In this document: positions 25,937 through 37,778 of the stretch, piece after piece
Position numbering within the stretch: position 1 is the stretch's first letter
How the letters are laid out: every line of letters starts with the position of its first letter
Origin: Nageia nagi
Taxonomy: Eukaryota; Pinophyta
Reading direction: 5' to 3'
NCBI GenBank assembly: GCA_050084985.1
Contig: JBITNC010000001.1
Location: 183,210,001 to 183,274,000 of the forward strand
Length of the DNA: 64,000 nt
Notes under the pieces: model-generated
Databases searched by the model: none
The model's input: the letters and a program-made list of their open reading frames with translations, nothing else
What the model was told of the DNA's origin: nothing
Position numbers and translations under genes: made by a program

Positions 25937-26790
25937 TCAACTAAGGATGATGTAGAAGTCATTAAGGCTTTTTTTATCTAGTGGTAGGTTGAGTTAGAGA
26001 GTGGTGAGGAGGAATACGGATGTAGGGTACATCAAAGAGTGGATGATCCTAGTGTTGAGGCTAGAGTAGTTCAGGAGGTGGAGATGGAGCCTACCATAAT
26101 CATTCCTAAGAAGGCCACAAAAAGAAAGGAGGCCACATAAGGTGAGGAGATTGTATAGGGTGGGGAGGATGATTTTAGAGAGGAGGATGTACCTCCCCTT
26201 AGGTTCCCAACATTAATACTTTATTAAGGGATATATATGAGTTGTGATTCTAGTTAGCTTAGGTTAACATAGCTCATTATAGATACCAAGCTAAGAGAGA
26301 CTGCTATAGGTAGGAGAGAGATGAGGCATGTACCATGGTACATATGCTTTAGTATTAATAGGCTAGGGGAGCTAGTACCTTTATAGGTATTAATAGTTAG
26401 TCCTCATATTTTATGAGAAGAATTTGTCAATAGAGGGATTATTATATGAGCATTATTGCTAATTGGTTGACTAGTGTCCCAACATTGTTTGTTGGTGTAT
26501 AGTATCCTCTTCATCCTAGGGATTATATATGAGTTTATATCAACACATTACTTGTAGCAACCAATGGTGCACAAGGGATAGAAATTAATCAAGGTAGACC
26601 ATCTAGATGAATATTATCTCACAAAAGGAGTGTGATTATAGGGGTATCATCTAAGCATCCTATAATATCTTTTGAGCTATGTAGAGCAACATGTGAGATG
26701 AATTATAGTGGTTTAGTAGGGACCACACATCCAAGATAAGGAATATGAGAGACTAGTGGTCAAGTTAGAGGATAGGTTATCTCTCATGAG
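25937..26790 (+). pseudogene. Antisense PMD gene of element B, 3' part
   Basis: Directly after element E the frame of the PMD gene continues (EEES before, TKDDVEVIKAFF after). The segment encodes an acidic linker, a basic piece (PKKATKRKEAT near 26,110-26,140) and, near 26,745-26,790, a charged heptad-like stretch (EYERLVVKLEDRLSLM). The same succession of acidic tail and coiled-coil-like end is seen in the PMD gene of element G. Stops are frequent. The exact 3' exon border is not visible. Confidence 0.5.
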
Positions 26791-27787
26791 AATGTCCCAG
26801 TAGGGTGATATGATGTTTTTGTTATGTTATTTCAAGTTAGACATTGATATAATAGACTTTGATAGTGATATTTTTTCTTATTTATTTTTGGAGATCATGG
26901 GGGTATGGTCCAATTTCATAGATAGACATATCTTATTATTTTTTATTGATGGACCTTTCATGGCTATTTTTGAACATGATGATGATATGATTATGATGTT
27001 TTATGCATGTTTTATTATTATGCTTATAATGTATGGAAATTGATGATATATGTTTTTAGATGAGTATTTTAATAATATGTTAAATGTTGACATCTTAACT
27101 CATAAATATTTGATTTCATATTTTTGTAAGATGTTTAGATTAGTATTTGATGCATATTTTTATAATTTAATATTGTGACATTATGGATGTATGAATTAAT
27201 ATATTTAATAAAATTGCTATGTGTAAGACCATATTTAATTTGTAATAGTATGAAATCAAATATCATCATTTTCCATTTTTCTTGGCTACTTATACAAATG
27301 GGATGATGTATGTATGTAAAATGATATGAATGGTATGAATACACATAGATAGATGTATGAATGTATGATATAACTATTTAGATGTTTAAACATGATAATT
27401 TAGTTAACCCACCAAGATTATAATAATGAGATATAAATATTATGGAATGCAGTGGACATATAATATAATAAAGAAGTGTAATAAATAACATATTCAAATT
27501 ACCTTCATCAAATAATCTTTCATTTTAATTTCTTCTACTAAGGATGATATAAAATAAAGTTATGATACATTTAAGTTTATTATGAACTAATGTGTGTGTA
27601 ATGAAATCCATTTCCTTCTCTTAGCATTCATTAATTTAATGTTCTAAGAGCATAAGCTATGTAAGCTAATTCATCCATGTGAAACATCCAAAGGTCGATC
27701 TCAAATGGTGAACATGTCACATCTTCATAAGATATACCTAACTTCTAGATAAGTGTTCATAACCCTAATGAAGATTAACCCCTAGAT
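26791..27787. other. AT-rich 3' region of element B
   Basis: No gene recognised. From about 27,425 to 27,787 the sequence matches, inverted, element C at 51,500-51,858. Closer to the PMD gene there is no counterpart in the window. The last five bases, tagat, are the target-site copy of element D. Confidence 0.55.
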
Positions 27788-28892
27788 TGTAATATCCCTA
27801 AAACTCACAAAATATGATTTTTGTTAAACTGTAATATTCCAAAGTTGAAATATCACTACTTAGGAATTTATATATATTTTTATATTTTTCTATTTAGCTC
27901 AATTCAAATTGAATCTACAAATTGAACAAGAAATAGAGCTAGAAATGAATTTTATTCTTCAAGAGTTGGGACATCCCAAATGGATAAGTACAATACTCAA
28001 GGAAAAATACCTAAATGCTTAAGAAGGGGGACATTTTCCCTCATAAGGTAGATTTGGATGATCTGGCCCTGCAAGTTCTTCAACCTCTTCTCCCTAATAC
28101 TAGACAAGCCTCCTCTCACTGATTCGACTGGTCTAGATCTAGGATGTGCCTCCTCACATTGATTTGGTAGGTTAGATCTAGATCTAGAATATGGCTGCTC
28201 TGGCTAGATCTGGATCTACCCCATTGGCTAGATCTAGATTAGGGATAGAATAGTTCCACCACACTAGCTCAAACTATTCTAGTAACTCCACCTCATTGGC
28301 TTGAGCTACTCTAGTAACTCTACCTCACTGGCTCAAGCTACTATCCTAGCTTAGGTAAGAACTCCTCCACATTAGCTCAAGCTCTCCCACTAAGCTAGCT
28401 GGAAAGCTACAACTCCACTAGCTGCTAACCCCCAAAAAGAGATAAACTCTAATGATCTTCAAGCATCCCCCAAATGATGCATCCCATCTCCTTTTACAAC
28501 AAGATCTCTCATACCTTGGAATCACCTAAAGTGTAATGTCCTTCTTTTGGTGTCTTGGGATGATAAATTAAATCATCTAGGGACCCAAGAAGCCCAATGT
28601 CCCATAATGGTTGCCTAGAGATGCCAAATTACAAGATCAATGGATCATAAATACAACATCCCATTATGAGAGACTAATATTGTATTAATTACAAATAATT
28701 GAGCTAGATTAATTAAATAAAATCCAAGGGTGAGTGCCTCAAGGGTCTCTTTAGTCTTGGTTATAGAAATAAATGCAAAATATTAATAAAATACTCCTAA
28801 ATTAATTTATTTTTGGTTTCTCCTCCTTTGCCATGAATGTCACACTCCAAGAGGAGAGAAAGTGGATGTTTTACAAATTTGGGGACATTACA
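27788..28892 (-). repeat. 3' LTR of element D
   Basis: 1105 bp, from tgtaatatccctaaaactc to ggggacattaca on the plus strand. It contains degenerate internal repeats (variants of cattggcttgagctactctag, 28,255-28,400). It matches 31346-32449 with few differences. Confidence 0.95.
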
Positions 28893-28906
28893 AGTCTCCC
28901 CTTCAT
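28893..28906 (-). promoter_or_regulatory. Polypurine tract of element D
   Basis: On the minus strand atgaaggggagact touches the 3' LTR start. Confidence 0.8.
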
Positions 28907-29589
28907 GAATTGCTTATCCCCAAGCAACTTAATATAAATTGGCCCTTCTCTTTCCCATCCTAAAAAGTTGTAATGCAAATGAAAGAATAAGGAGAAAGAG
29001 TTCCAATTTTTTGCTACAAGTGATGGCCAAAATGTCTACCTTCATAGCTCCACAACCCAATGTCCAAGTCTTGAATGAAATCAAGGAGTGTTATTGGGTT
29101 ATCTTTTATCCAAGACTACATCACATGATGGGAGGGAGAATCTATAATTTTAGCAAGCATGAATACATTCATCCCAACATCCCAATGGTCTAAGTGGTTG
29201 AGTAGTTCACAAGGAAAAGTATGATGAAGTAATACCAAATCTCCAATCCCTTTATTTCTCATTGTAAGCAAAATGATGGACAATTTGTCCCAAAATTTTT
29301 TGTAGCAATATACTTGTAATAAGGACATATATGCCAAAGAGAATTAAATTTGACCAGCAAGTATTATCACTTATTTCCAATCTTCAATCAACATCTAACT
29401 TATTATCCAGAAAAAGAACACTCTTAACCAATTCATTAGTGGTTGAGCAAATGTGGGTGTGTTACCTTGGGACTGGGTGACATCTTGCATGGTAGTTTTA
29501 TTTGGGACATGAGGAATGATTTGATGTTGCTACTTTGGATCTTCTATTACTTCCAATCGATGGACTTGTGAAGTGGCCCTATTGCTACC
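28907..29589 (-). pseudogene. Residual 3' coding sequence of element D
   Basis: Beyond protease the minus strand holds pieces without RT or integrase core motifs. One open stretch (29337-29116) contains KGIGDLVLLHHTFPCELL and ends DSPSHHVM, which is similar in style to the region after the integrase core of Ty3/gypsy elements (GDLVLL). If so, an internal deletion removed RT, RNase H and the integrase core. This reading is uncertain. Confidence 0.4.
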
Positions 29590-30162
29590 CTATAATCCTC
29601 TCATGATGACCTCCTTTCCATTTGCCAAGAACTTCATTTCCAAGGTGTCATAATTTGTCCTAATCTCCCCCAAAGTTTTCAGCCATTGAATTCCAAATAC
29701 CATGTGCAAGGTCCCTCCCATGGGATATACATAGAAATCACTTCTAATGGAGTAATTGTTGGTCTCAATTGGAAGTTGTCTAATCACCTTAATGCAAAAT
29801 GAGATCTAGTTGTTAGCATTGGCCACATTGATTCCTTCAAAAATGTCCATCCTTACTCCTTTCTCAATAGCAAACAAAGCACCAATGAAGTTGTGAGATG
29901 CCCCTCCATCGATAAGAATAGTCACTTCTTCTCCTAGAGCTCTTCCCTGAATGTGCAATGTGGGGCAATGGGGTGCTCCACTAATGGTGGCCAAGGTGTC
30001 ATGAGTGGAAAAATCTTCCACAAATTCTGAAATGCTCCATAAATTTGATTTAGGTTCCTCCATCTCCATTACCTCTACATAACTAAGCTGCACCTTCCCA
30101 TTGTAGCGATGGCCTAGCTCCCATGATCCTCTGCAAATAAAGCACATTTTCCTTCTTCTCAT
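29590..30162 (-). pseudogene. Zinc knuckle and aspartic protease of element D
   Basis: Starting near 30162 on the minus strand: a knuckle CFICRGSWELGHRYNGK, in which the third Cys has become Tyr, then a linker rich in Glu, and the protease with ALGEEVTILIDGGASHNFIG. A TAG at 29808-29806 stands where Gln is expected (NN-stop-ISFCIKVIRQLP). The second half continues with FYVYPMGGTLHMVFGIQWL, the conserved C-terminal half of plant retropepsins. The catalytic triplet is D-G-G where D-S/T-G is usual. Confidence 0.8.
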
Positions 30163-31175
30163 TTTAGAATGTGAGATCTCCCAATCCCTCTATGTCTGCT
30201 CCAACGGCCATGCATTTCTCCTTGGTGGAGATGTGATCCTTCCTTGGCTCTTATTCATTTTACTTATTGGCATAATTTGTTGCTAGGGTGGTTGCATCCT
30301 TCCTTAATTACTCTTCCCTTAGATTAGACTGGTTGATTCAAGTGCTATGGCCCTTCTGATTGCCTCATCAAGATCATTTAGCTCAAATCTTTGATAGATG
30401 CTTTGATATTTTCATTCAAACCCTCCATGAACATAGCCATCCTTCTAGCTTTTGATAGATCTAAAACCATAATAGAAATATTCATAAACTCATCTACATA
30501 TTCTTTAACTATACCTTTCTATTGGATCTTGGTGAGCTCATGGAAGTAACTTTCTTCAATCTTCTTTTCAAAACATTCTAGCAACCTTTGGCAAAATTCA
30601 TCAAAAGTTGAGATCTGGTCATGCCCCAACATTTTCAATCCATGGTGCCACCACTCATAGGCTCTTCCCTTTAGGGAGAGTGTGGCAAAATGTATGGCCT
30701 CATCTTCTACCATGGAATTGAAAGATAGGTATGTTTAGAGCTGGTGAATCCATCCCCTTGCTGAGATCCCCTCACCTCCATCAAATTTCTCTAATTGGAT
30801 CTTTTGCAATGGCTCCTTAAAGATAGGTGGGCATCCTCCTTATCCTCCCTCCAATTTTCCATGAAATTCATGGAAAGATATGATGTTTTTGTACTCTACT
30901 AGTTTGGCCATGTACTCATCAAATAATTGGTTGGGCCTCTCCTGATGTCTTCGATAGATCTCCTCTGGATCTTCCTCTTTTTTGAAAAGATGCTTAGGTG
31001 GAATAGGTATAGACTTCTAATAATGAGATCTAGCCCTAGATGAGCTCTCTCCTTGGCCATTTCTATTCTCCTAGCCAGGTGGTGGAGTCTAGTTCCCTCT
31101 TTGGGATGTGAGTATTTGCAATTACTCCATCATCTTCCTTAATGCATCCAAGATGGCTATGTTGGAATCAGCCAT
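30163..31175 (-). pseudogene. gag of element D
   Basis: The frame opens with ATG at 31175 (MADSNIAILDALRKMME), 157 bp after the primer site. A capsid core lies at 30,713-30,519: EDEAIHFATLSLKGRAYEWW and STFDEFCQRLLECF, the usual W-rich Gag motif, followed by KARRMAMFMEGL near 30,430-30,470. There are frameshifts and several TAG stops. The knuckle is in the next feature. Confidence 0.75.
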
Positions 31176-31331
31176 GTTCCCTTATCTAGCTTCCTCCCAT
31201 TCTTCAGATCCCTCCAGATCTATTATGTCTCTCTCCTCCAAGCTCAACTAGTAATCAGGATCACTTCTTCCTCTCAAGTAGTAATTATGGATCTTGGGTA
31301 GCATGAGCTAATACAGGTTGGTAGGAAAATA

Positions 31332-31344
31332 GGCTCTGATACCA
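31332..31344 (-). promoter_or_regulatory. Primer-binding site of element D (tRNA-iMet)
   Basis: On the minus strand tggtatcagagcc starts 1 bp after the 5' LTR. It is a perfect complement to the 3' end of plant initiator methionine tRNA. Confidence 0.9.
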
Positions 31345-31345
31345 T

Positions 31346-32449
31346 TGTAATATCCCCAAAACTCACAAAATGTGATTTTTGTTAAAGTGTAATATTCCAA
31401 AATTGAAATATCACGACTTAGGAATTTATATATATTTTTATATTTTTCTATCTAGCTCAATTCAAATTGGATTTACAAATTGAATAAGAACTAGAGCTAG
31501 AAATGAATTTTATTCTTCAAGAGTTGGGATGTCCCAAATGGACAAGTATAATACTCAAGGAAAAATACCCAAATGCTCAAGAAGGGGGATGTTTGCCCTC
31601 ATAAGGCAACTTTGGATGATCTAGCCCTACAGTTCTTTAACCTCTTCTCCCTAATACTAGATGAGCCTCCTCTCACTGATTTAACTGGTCTGGATCTAGG
31701 ATGTGTCTCCTCACACTAATTTGGTAGGTTAGATCTAGATCTAGAATATGGTTGCACTGGATGGATCTGGATCTACCCCACTAGTTGGATCTGGATTAGG
31801 GATGGAATAGTTCCACCACACTGGCTCAAACTATTCTAGTAACTCCACCTCATTGGCTTGAGCTACTCTAGCAACTCCACCTCACTGGCTCGAGCTATTA
31901 TCCTAGCTTAGGTAAGAACTCCTCCACACTGGCTCAAGCTCTCCCACTAAGCTAGTTGGAAAGCTACAACTCCACTAGCTACTAACCCCTAGAAAGAGAT
32001 AAACTCTAATGATCTTCAAGCATCCCCCAAATGATGCATCTCATCTCCTTTTATAACAAGATCTCTCATACCTTGTAATCACCCAAAGTGCAATGTCCCT
32101 CTTTTGGTGTCTTGGGATGACAAATTAAATCATCTAGGGACCCAGGAAGCCCAACATCCCATAATGGTTGCATAAAGATGCCAAATTACAAGATCAATGG
32201 CTCATAAATGTAACGTCCCATTATGAGAGACTAATATTGCATTAATTACAAATAATTGAGCCAGAATAATTAAATAAAATCCAAGGGTGAGTGCCTCAAG
32301 GGTCTCTTTAGCCTTGGTTACAGAAATAAATGCAAAATATTAATAAAATACTCCTAAATTAATTTTTTTTTGGTTTCTCCTCCTTTGCCATGAACGTTAC
32401 ACTCCAAGAGGAGAGAAAGTGGATGTTTTACAAATTTGGGGACATTACA
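31346..32449 (-). repeat. 5' LTR of element D
   Basis: 1104 bp, starting tgtaatatccccaaaactc and ending ggggacattaca on the plus strand. Pairs with 27788-28892. Confidence 0.95.
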
Positions 32450-33031
32450 TAGATCCCATAACAATGTTACTCTATTGCAAGTTAGATGTACAAAGCCCTA
32501 ATAGAGGATACTGTAATCACTCAAGAATTCTACTTTTATTTATTATTATTATTTTTTATATCCTATATCTTTCCTTTTTATCCTATCTCTTAGGTTTAGT
32601 ATGAAGTGAAATAATAGGATGAATACTCACTCAAAATTATGCTCCAAGAACATCAAATTTCTAAATGTTTTGAGATTTATACTGTGTAAAAGTGTATGAG
32701 TCCAATACATCTTAATAGTGTACAAGGTCATATTTGTTTATCATCCAAAGTTTTAGAAACCTTGCAAATGATATTTTGATAAAATAAAACATGAATATTA
32801 TACCTAGAAACTACTCCTTTATTTATATGTATAGCTATATATATGAATAATGTATGAATGGGTTTGTAGGGTGTTATCATACTTATCTTGTTAGATTACT
32901 ATGATCATCATGTTTCACATTTAATAGCTTCACAATGATAGACAAAATGAATAAAGTGAACATAATGGTATAATTCAAAAACATAGGGTAGCATACCCAA
33001 TAGCTAAGATGCTTTAGAAATAAATTTCTAA

Positions 33032-33088
<57 letters not shown>

Positions 33089-33185
33089 TGTATTTGGTTT
33101 TTATTTTTACTTTTGATTTTTATAATTTTTTTATTTTTGATTTTAGTTTTTTATAATTTTTTTATTTTTTGTAATTTCAATCAAT
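32450..33185. other. Spacer of element B between ORF3 and the PMD gene
   Basis: AT-rich, without a coding frame. It matches element C inverted (50,841-51,490) and contains a TA microsatellite. Confidence 0.6.
33033..33085. repeat. (TA)n microsatellite
   Basis: About 26 TA units. The matching place in element C (near 51,014-51,024) has only a few units, so the tract expanded in B. C has its own TA run near 51,380-51,404. Confidence 0.95.
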
Positions 33186-33903
33186 GTCTTCTATATGTAC
33201 ATAATGGATCCTCAATCAAGTGAGGGTTTATCGTAGCTTATTGTGAGTGATGGGGTAAAAATGATAACAAGTATGAATGAAATGGTTGAAAATCTAATGA
33301 GTGCCCTAAATAGACATAAAAAATATGAAATTCCAATGGAAAGTATTTACAAATATTATATGGGCCATAGTGAGCTCATAAAAATACCCATGAGGGTGTA
33401 AGGATGGTTATCCATAGAATTTAATGAACCTACAAATAAAAGGGCTAACACGAGCCTTAATCATAATCCTCCATATGAAATCTACTCTAGAAAGTAGGTA
33501 GATAAGATCTTGGAGAAAGTTTTCATTAGGTATATTATTAATTAGGCAAGTTCCCCAACATGGTTTATGATCAAAATAGAGTTCCACCCAAAAAGAATCT
33601 TATAGAGCATTATAAGCATGATCATACCTTTCCAATAGACTTGTCACTACCATCATGGATAAAATTTTATGTTGAACACCTTCAAGTAACTCAAAAAAGT
33701 GATTTACATCTAAGTTTGATGGTTTAACTTGACTCTCTAAATGGTCACTCGAGAATGCACATGGTGATCATGAGATGTAATAGGAGGAAAATTCCTACGA
33801 AGTAGGTGGAATGTGATAGGAATAGGACATCTCTTGATCAGTAGGTGCAGAAGCATAATGGGGATAATTCATGATATTTTGTATTTTATAATGCAATCAA
33901 CCA
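33186..33903 (-). pseudogene. ORF3 exon 2 of element B
   Basis: On the minus strand a frame of about 230 codons follows a decayed splice acceptor (ttacaag|tggttgattg; element C has ttgcag|atggttgatt). It reads MSYSYHIPPT, then VNHFFELLEGVQHKILSMM, LLERYDHAYNAL, DHKPCWGTC, RVDFIWRIMIKARVSPFIC and ELTMAHIIF. Element C shows the same protein (50131-50840) with matching blocks such as SYHIPPT-like YPYHIPPT, FFEFLDGVQHHI, LLDRYDHAYN and DHGSCWITC. I do not recognise the family. Conservation of the amino acids between two decayed copies supports real coding on this strand. Confidence 0.55.
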
Positions 33904-34150
33904 CTTGTAATATCATATGCAAATTTTAGAAGTTGCGCAAGGTTTTCAAAAGCCATAACATATATAAAGCTTTTATTTGTATAAAAATAACTAATTGGCA
34001 TGTAAATATCAAGTAATATATACAACATACACATGTTTATACATAACATAAATTTTTATTTATTATTAAATTTTTTGGTATTTTTGTCATTTTTATAATA
34101 TTGTTTTATTTTTTATGTTTTTTATTTTCTTAATATTTATATTTTTCTTT
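33904..34150 (-). other. Probable intron of ORF3 in element B
   Basis: A T/A-rich stretch without coding similarity between the two ORF3 blocks. Element C has the same spacer (49,925-50,130) with a clean acceptor (ttgcag). In C the upstream block may end at a donor ATT|GTAAAAAA; in B this donor reads ATTATGAA. Confidence 0.4.
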
Positions 34151-35797
34151 TTTGGTTTTTCATAATGGAAGATGATTTACAATCCTTGAATGATTATGGC
34201 AAATAGCTTTCTTACAAATAATCCAACATCCATGATCTAAGAAGTAGTTGTAAGGAGGTTGCAATTAATGATGGGTATGATCTTATCCTAGAACAAATGG
34301 TTGAGAATGAATAGGCTATGAAATGAGGGGTATGATTGGTGGTTGAGGTTTTAATTTCCTAAAGACTCTTTTGCAATCTACAAATGAAGTTGAAGCTTCA
34401 ATATGTTCTTCAAGAAGTGTGAAAAAGGAAGGTATATATGTAGGATGTAGAGAAATAAGAGGTAGTGGAATTGAATATAATGGATAAGTCCAAGGTGAAA
34501 AGTATGGAATGAGAGTGCCTATAGAAACACCAAAACTTTTATTATTAACACTATTAGAAAAGCATAGTTTTCCAATATATTTGTCTTATTTTCTTTCATT
34601 TAGGCATTGATTGATTTTTGCAAATCATATTTTTACATTCAAGGGATTATTCAGATAATAACTATTACTAAATAATGAATTGTAATCATATACAATCTTA
34701 TCATTTGAAAAATATGGTGCCAAGTATGATAATACTTGGTCAGAAATAAGTGAAGTCGAAATAAGAGGGTAACCCATAAATTTGTTATGGATATCTTCAA
34801 TGTAATCTATTACAATTTTGGGTTTATCATTAGGCCAATGCAAATGAGACCATTGTAGTAAAATCAATTTGAATTTTTATTCCATCCACATTTCTTGCAC
34901 TTTTATTTCAATTACCACTTTTAAACCAATTATTTTTATTTCACATGCATTTGATACATGAGTTTCAAATAATTTTGTGGCTATTTCTAATTGCAATTAT
35001 TTAGGTAAGTTAAGAAAACATTTCATAAGTGTGTATGGATTTTTTTTGAAGCGATTGCATATAAACATCTCCTCTATATCTATCCATGAAAATCCAACTA
35101 ATGCAATCAAGTTGGACATATTCTTATCTAGGAATTTCTAACCTTCTGATCACCACTATTTTTCCATGATAATTAGAAGGTGATGAGGATATGAATCTTG
35201 AATTTATTCAAGATAATCATTTATTGATATTTCTTTTAACTTTTTTTTTTATTTCCTAGGTATGGGTACAAATGAGGGAGGAAAATCACATACCAACTTT
35301 TGATGATACAAATCTCCCATAAGTTGATTCATCCAAGTCATAATTGGATGTAAACTTTGCAAATTTTGGGATGCAACCTCTAAAACTCAATCATTAAAAG
35401 TACAATCAAGAATAAGCTTAGGTGTTGTAGTAGGCTAATACAAGCATAGTCAATTTATTTTATGTACTTGCTCATGATAATGATAATAACCTTGAAAATA
35501 CATGGCTCTATTTAGATAAATTTCAAGATTTTCTCCTTTAACACAAGTTTTTCAATCATCATATGTACCTGGACCATGAACCAGGGCTAGATCTTTCTAA
35601 ATGTCAATAGGTAATTGGAGAACATTTTATGCTTCTAGGAAAGTGAACTTAGTGACTCAAGATATGGCTCTATCTCCCAAATATCTAGACTTCTCAAACC
35701 ATGTCCTTACCTTATCCCTTTTCTTTCCAATGATACATGCACATTATTGATTTTCTTAATCATCATCTATTAAACCCATTCATCTTTATCAATTCAT
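34151..35797 (-). pseudogene. ORF3 exon 1 of element B
   Basis: The frame starts with ATG at 35797, 68 bp after the pol stop. With about ten stops, mostly TAA or TAG at likely Gln codons, it can be followed for about 500 codons. Blocks shared with element C include VRTWFEKSRYLGDRAI, NLEIYLNRAMYFQGYYHYHE, HPIMTWMNQLMGDLYHQ, LLQWSHLHWPNDKPKIVIDY and, near the end, LISLHPTYI. It contains no metal-binding cluster, no clear membrane span and no known enzyme motif that I can see. Its place after integrase is the slot of envelope-like genes, but the sequence does not show a signal peptide or a transmembrane end. The function is unknown. Confidence 0.6.
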
Positions 35798-35865
35798 TAT
35801 AGGATTTTTATTCTTTTTTATCTAATTATTTATAATATGCACATAAATAATAAAAGTAATTCTAA

Positions 35866-37366
35866 CTATAAAAGAGATGAAGATGCATGACATTTATTGG
35901 TTCACACTCTTCATTACCCTCTAAATCAGCTAAGTGATATGCTCTTGATCCAAATTTTCTTTTAACCAAGTAAGGTCATAACCAATTATGAGCAAATTTG
36001 TCTCAAAATTATCTTTCCATTCATGAAATTTACTAGTTTTCCTTTAATACTAGGTCTCATATATTAAATTTGTTTATCTTAACTTTTTTATCAAAGGCTC
36101 ATTTAATGCAACTTTTATAGGTACACATGTTTTCTAATGCATTAACTCTTCTTTCATTTAGAAGTAATAACTAATCTAACCTTATCTGATGGGCTACCTC
36201 ATATGTGATATAATCTTGTAGACCAATTTGCAAGGATGGGATTTCTATTTCTATAGGTAATACTACTTCTACCCCATAAACTAAGGAAAAAGGGGTTGCC
36301 CCAATATAATTTGAAATGCTAGTGCAACAATACCATAAGGCATGTGGAATTCTTGCATGCCAATCTCTATGACAATTATCGACTATTTTAAGTAGAATAT
36401 TACAAATGGTTTTATTAATAGCATTAGCCTATCTATTTCCTTGGGGATGTTATGGTGTTGAAAAACTAATTTGAATGCGATATCCTTTACATAAGGCTAA
36501 TACTTCTTTATTTTTAAAATTGTTTCCATTTTCTATGATAATTTGAATGGGAATCCAAAAATAATAAATGATATGATGTTATATGAATTCTATCATCTTT
36601 GATCTTTTTATTGAGATCATAGGAATAGGTTTAACCCACTTTGCTAAGTATTTTATGACTGTTATTATAAATGTATGGCCTCCTAAAGAAATAAGAGATA
36701 TTTGGTCTATCAAATCTAATGCCCATTGTGAAAAGGGCCATAATGATTGCATGGGTTGTAATGCTTATGATGGTTGATTACATAAATTTTAATGTTGTTG
36801 GTATATAACAAATTTTTTAACATATTCCATTCAATCACACTCCATAGTAGCTAATAATATCCCATACATATTAGTCATTTCATTATTGCAAGGCCACTAA
36901 AATATCCTCTGCATATTCCATCATGTGTGCATGTAATTGTAATTTATGAATCCACCCATTCTAAGCATTTGAGCAATATCTCATCAAAAACTCAATGATA
37001 TAGGACATCCCTTAGCATGAAAAAATTAGAAGCTTTTAATTTGAACACTTTCCTAGCTAACTTTGTTGAATTAATAGGTAGGATTCCATATCTTAGTAAT
37101 TTGATTAGTTGGGTATGCCATAAATTCTTGTCTTCCATTATTATATCAAGAACTACATGTTCTACTCTATCTGTTTCCAATAAGGGTTGAGTAATTTGAA
37201 CAATCTCAATGTCATTAGTTTTTTGATGGGGTTTTTCAAGTATTAAGGATCCAATTGAATCCATGGCATCTACAAATCTATTGGTTGACCTTGGTGTTGC
37301 TTCTAAGTCATATTTTTCAAATGATAGCAGCAAATTATTTACCAATTTTTTATACTTTTGTAGCAA
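35866..37366 (-). pseudogene. Integrase of element B
   Basis: The N-terminal linker is open from 37366 to 36992. The core lies at 36,790-36,400: QWALDLIDQISLISLGGHTF, the second motif as ENGNNFKNK where Asp is expected, then TP.HPQGNR and ANAINKTI where the catalytic Glu is expected. Thus two of three catalytic residues are changed. The end of pol coincides with that of C. Stops are again mostly at Gln codons. Confidence 0.75.
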
Positions 37367-37463
37367 AGGTTCTTTACATTGAAATATTCCTTTAACCTAG
37401 TTTACAATTAGCAATGATTCACCAATGAATTTAACTCTCTTAAGTTTTAATTTCATAGTTGTG

Positions 37464-37778
37464 TTAATTGCTAGTATTAGAGCTTTTAAACTCAGAGTTG
37501 TTATTTGTACATGAAAAATTAAGTTTGAAATAATAAGGTATAGGAACTCCTTGGGGTGTGATGAAAACAACACTAGCACCTCCACTTTTTTTGCATATTG
37601 ATCCATCAAAACATATCACCATATCCAAATCTTCTTCAAGGTCAATGGGAACTTCCATTTTGTCTAATTGAAAAACATTTTCATTCAGTAGTTCAATGAT
37701 GAATGGTTTATCATCAAATAATGTTCCTTCCATGAGATAATCAGCTATTACTTGATCTTTGATTGATTTTTGATCCAT
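37464..37778 (-). pseudogene. Archaeal-type RNase H of element B
   Basis: Matches the C copy (10986-11354): MVICFDGSICKKSGGASVVF, PQGVPIPYYF and CTNNNSEFK. A frameshift near 37,490 moves the last part (IGESLLIVN) to the next frame. The last Asp reads Glu (GES where GD is expected). It follows the ordinary RNase H, as in Tat-lineage elements. Confidence 0.85.

Larger units (their letters stand above)
27788..32449 (-). mobile_element. Element D: short LTR retrotransposon with gag-pro only
   Basis: Two LTRs of about 1.1 kb with TG...CA ends flank 2.45 kb of interior. Perfect target-site copies tagat lie at 27783-27787 and 32450-32454, and element C shows the empty site (near 51,488-51,505). A perfect initiator-Met primer site and a purine tract give minus orientation. 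The interior has gag, zinc knuckle and protease, but no RT, RNase H or integrase core. Its proteins would have to be complemented by a full-length relative. Confidence 0.92.

Noticed and set aside
32883-33089. A short minus-strand frame with an Ile-Tyr run
   Set aside because: The run is the TA microsatellite. The rest has a C counterpart at the DNA level but no coding signal.
33204-33874. A long plus-strand frame antisense to B, with a weaker counterpart on the minus strand of C (50159-50816)
   Set aside because: The sense frame of ORF3 exon 2 on the other strand has fewer stops and better amino-acid conservation between B and C, so the antisense frame is most likely its shadow.
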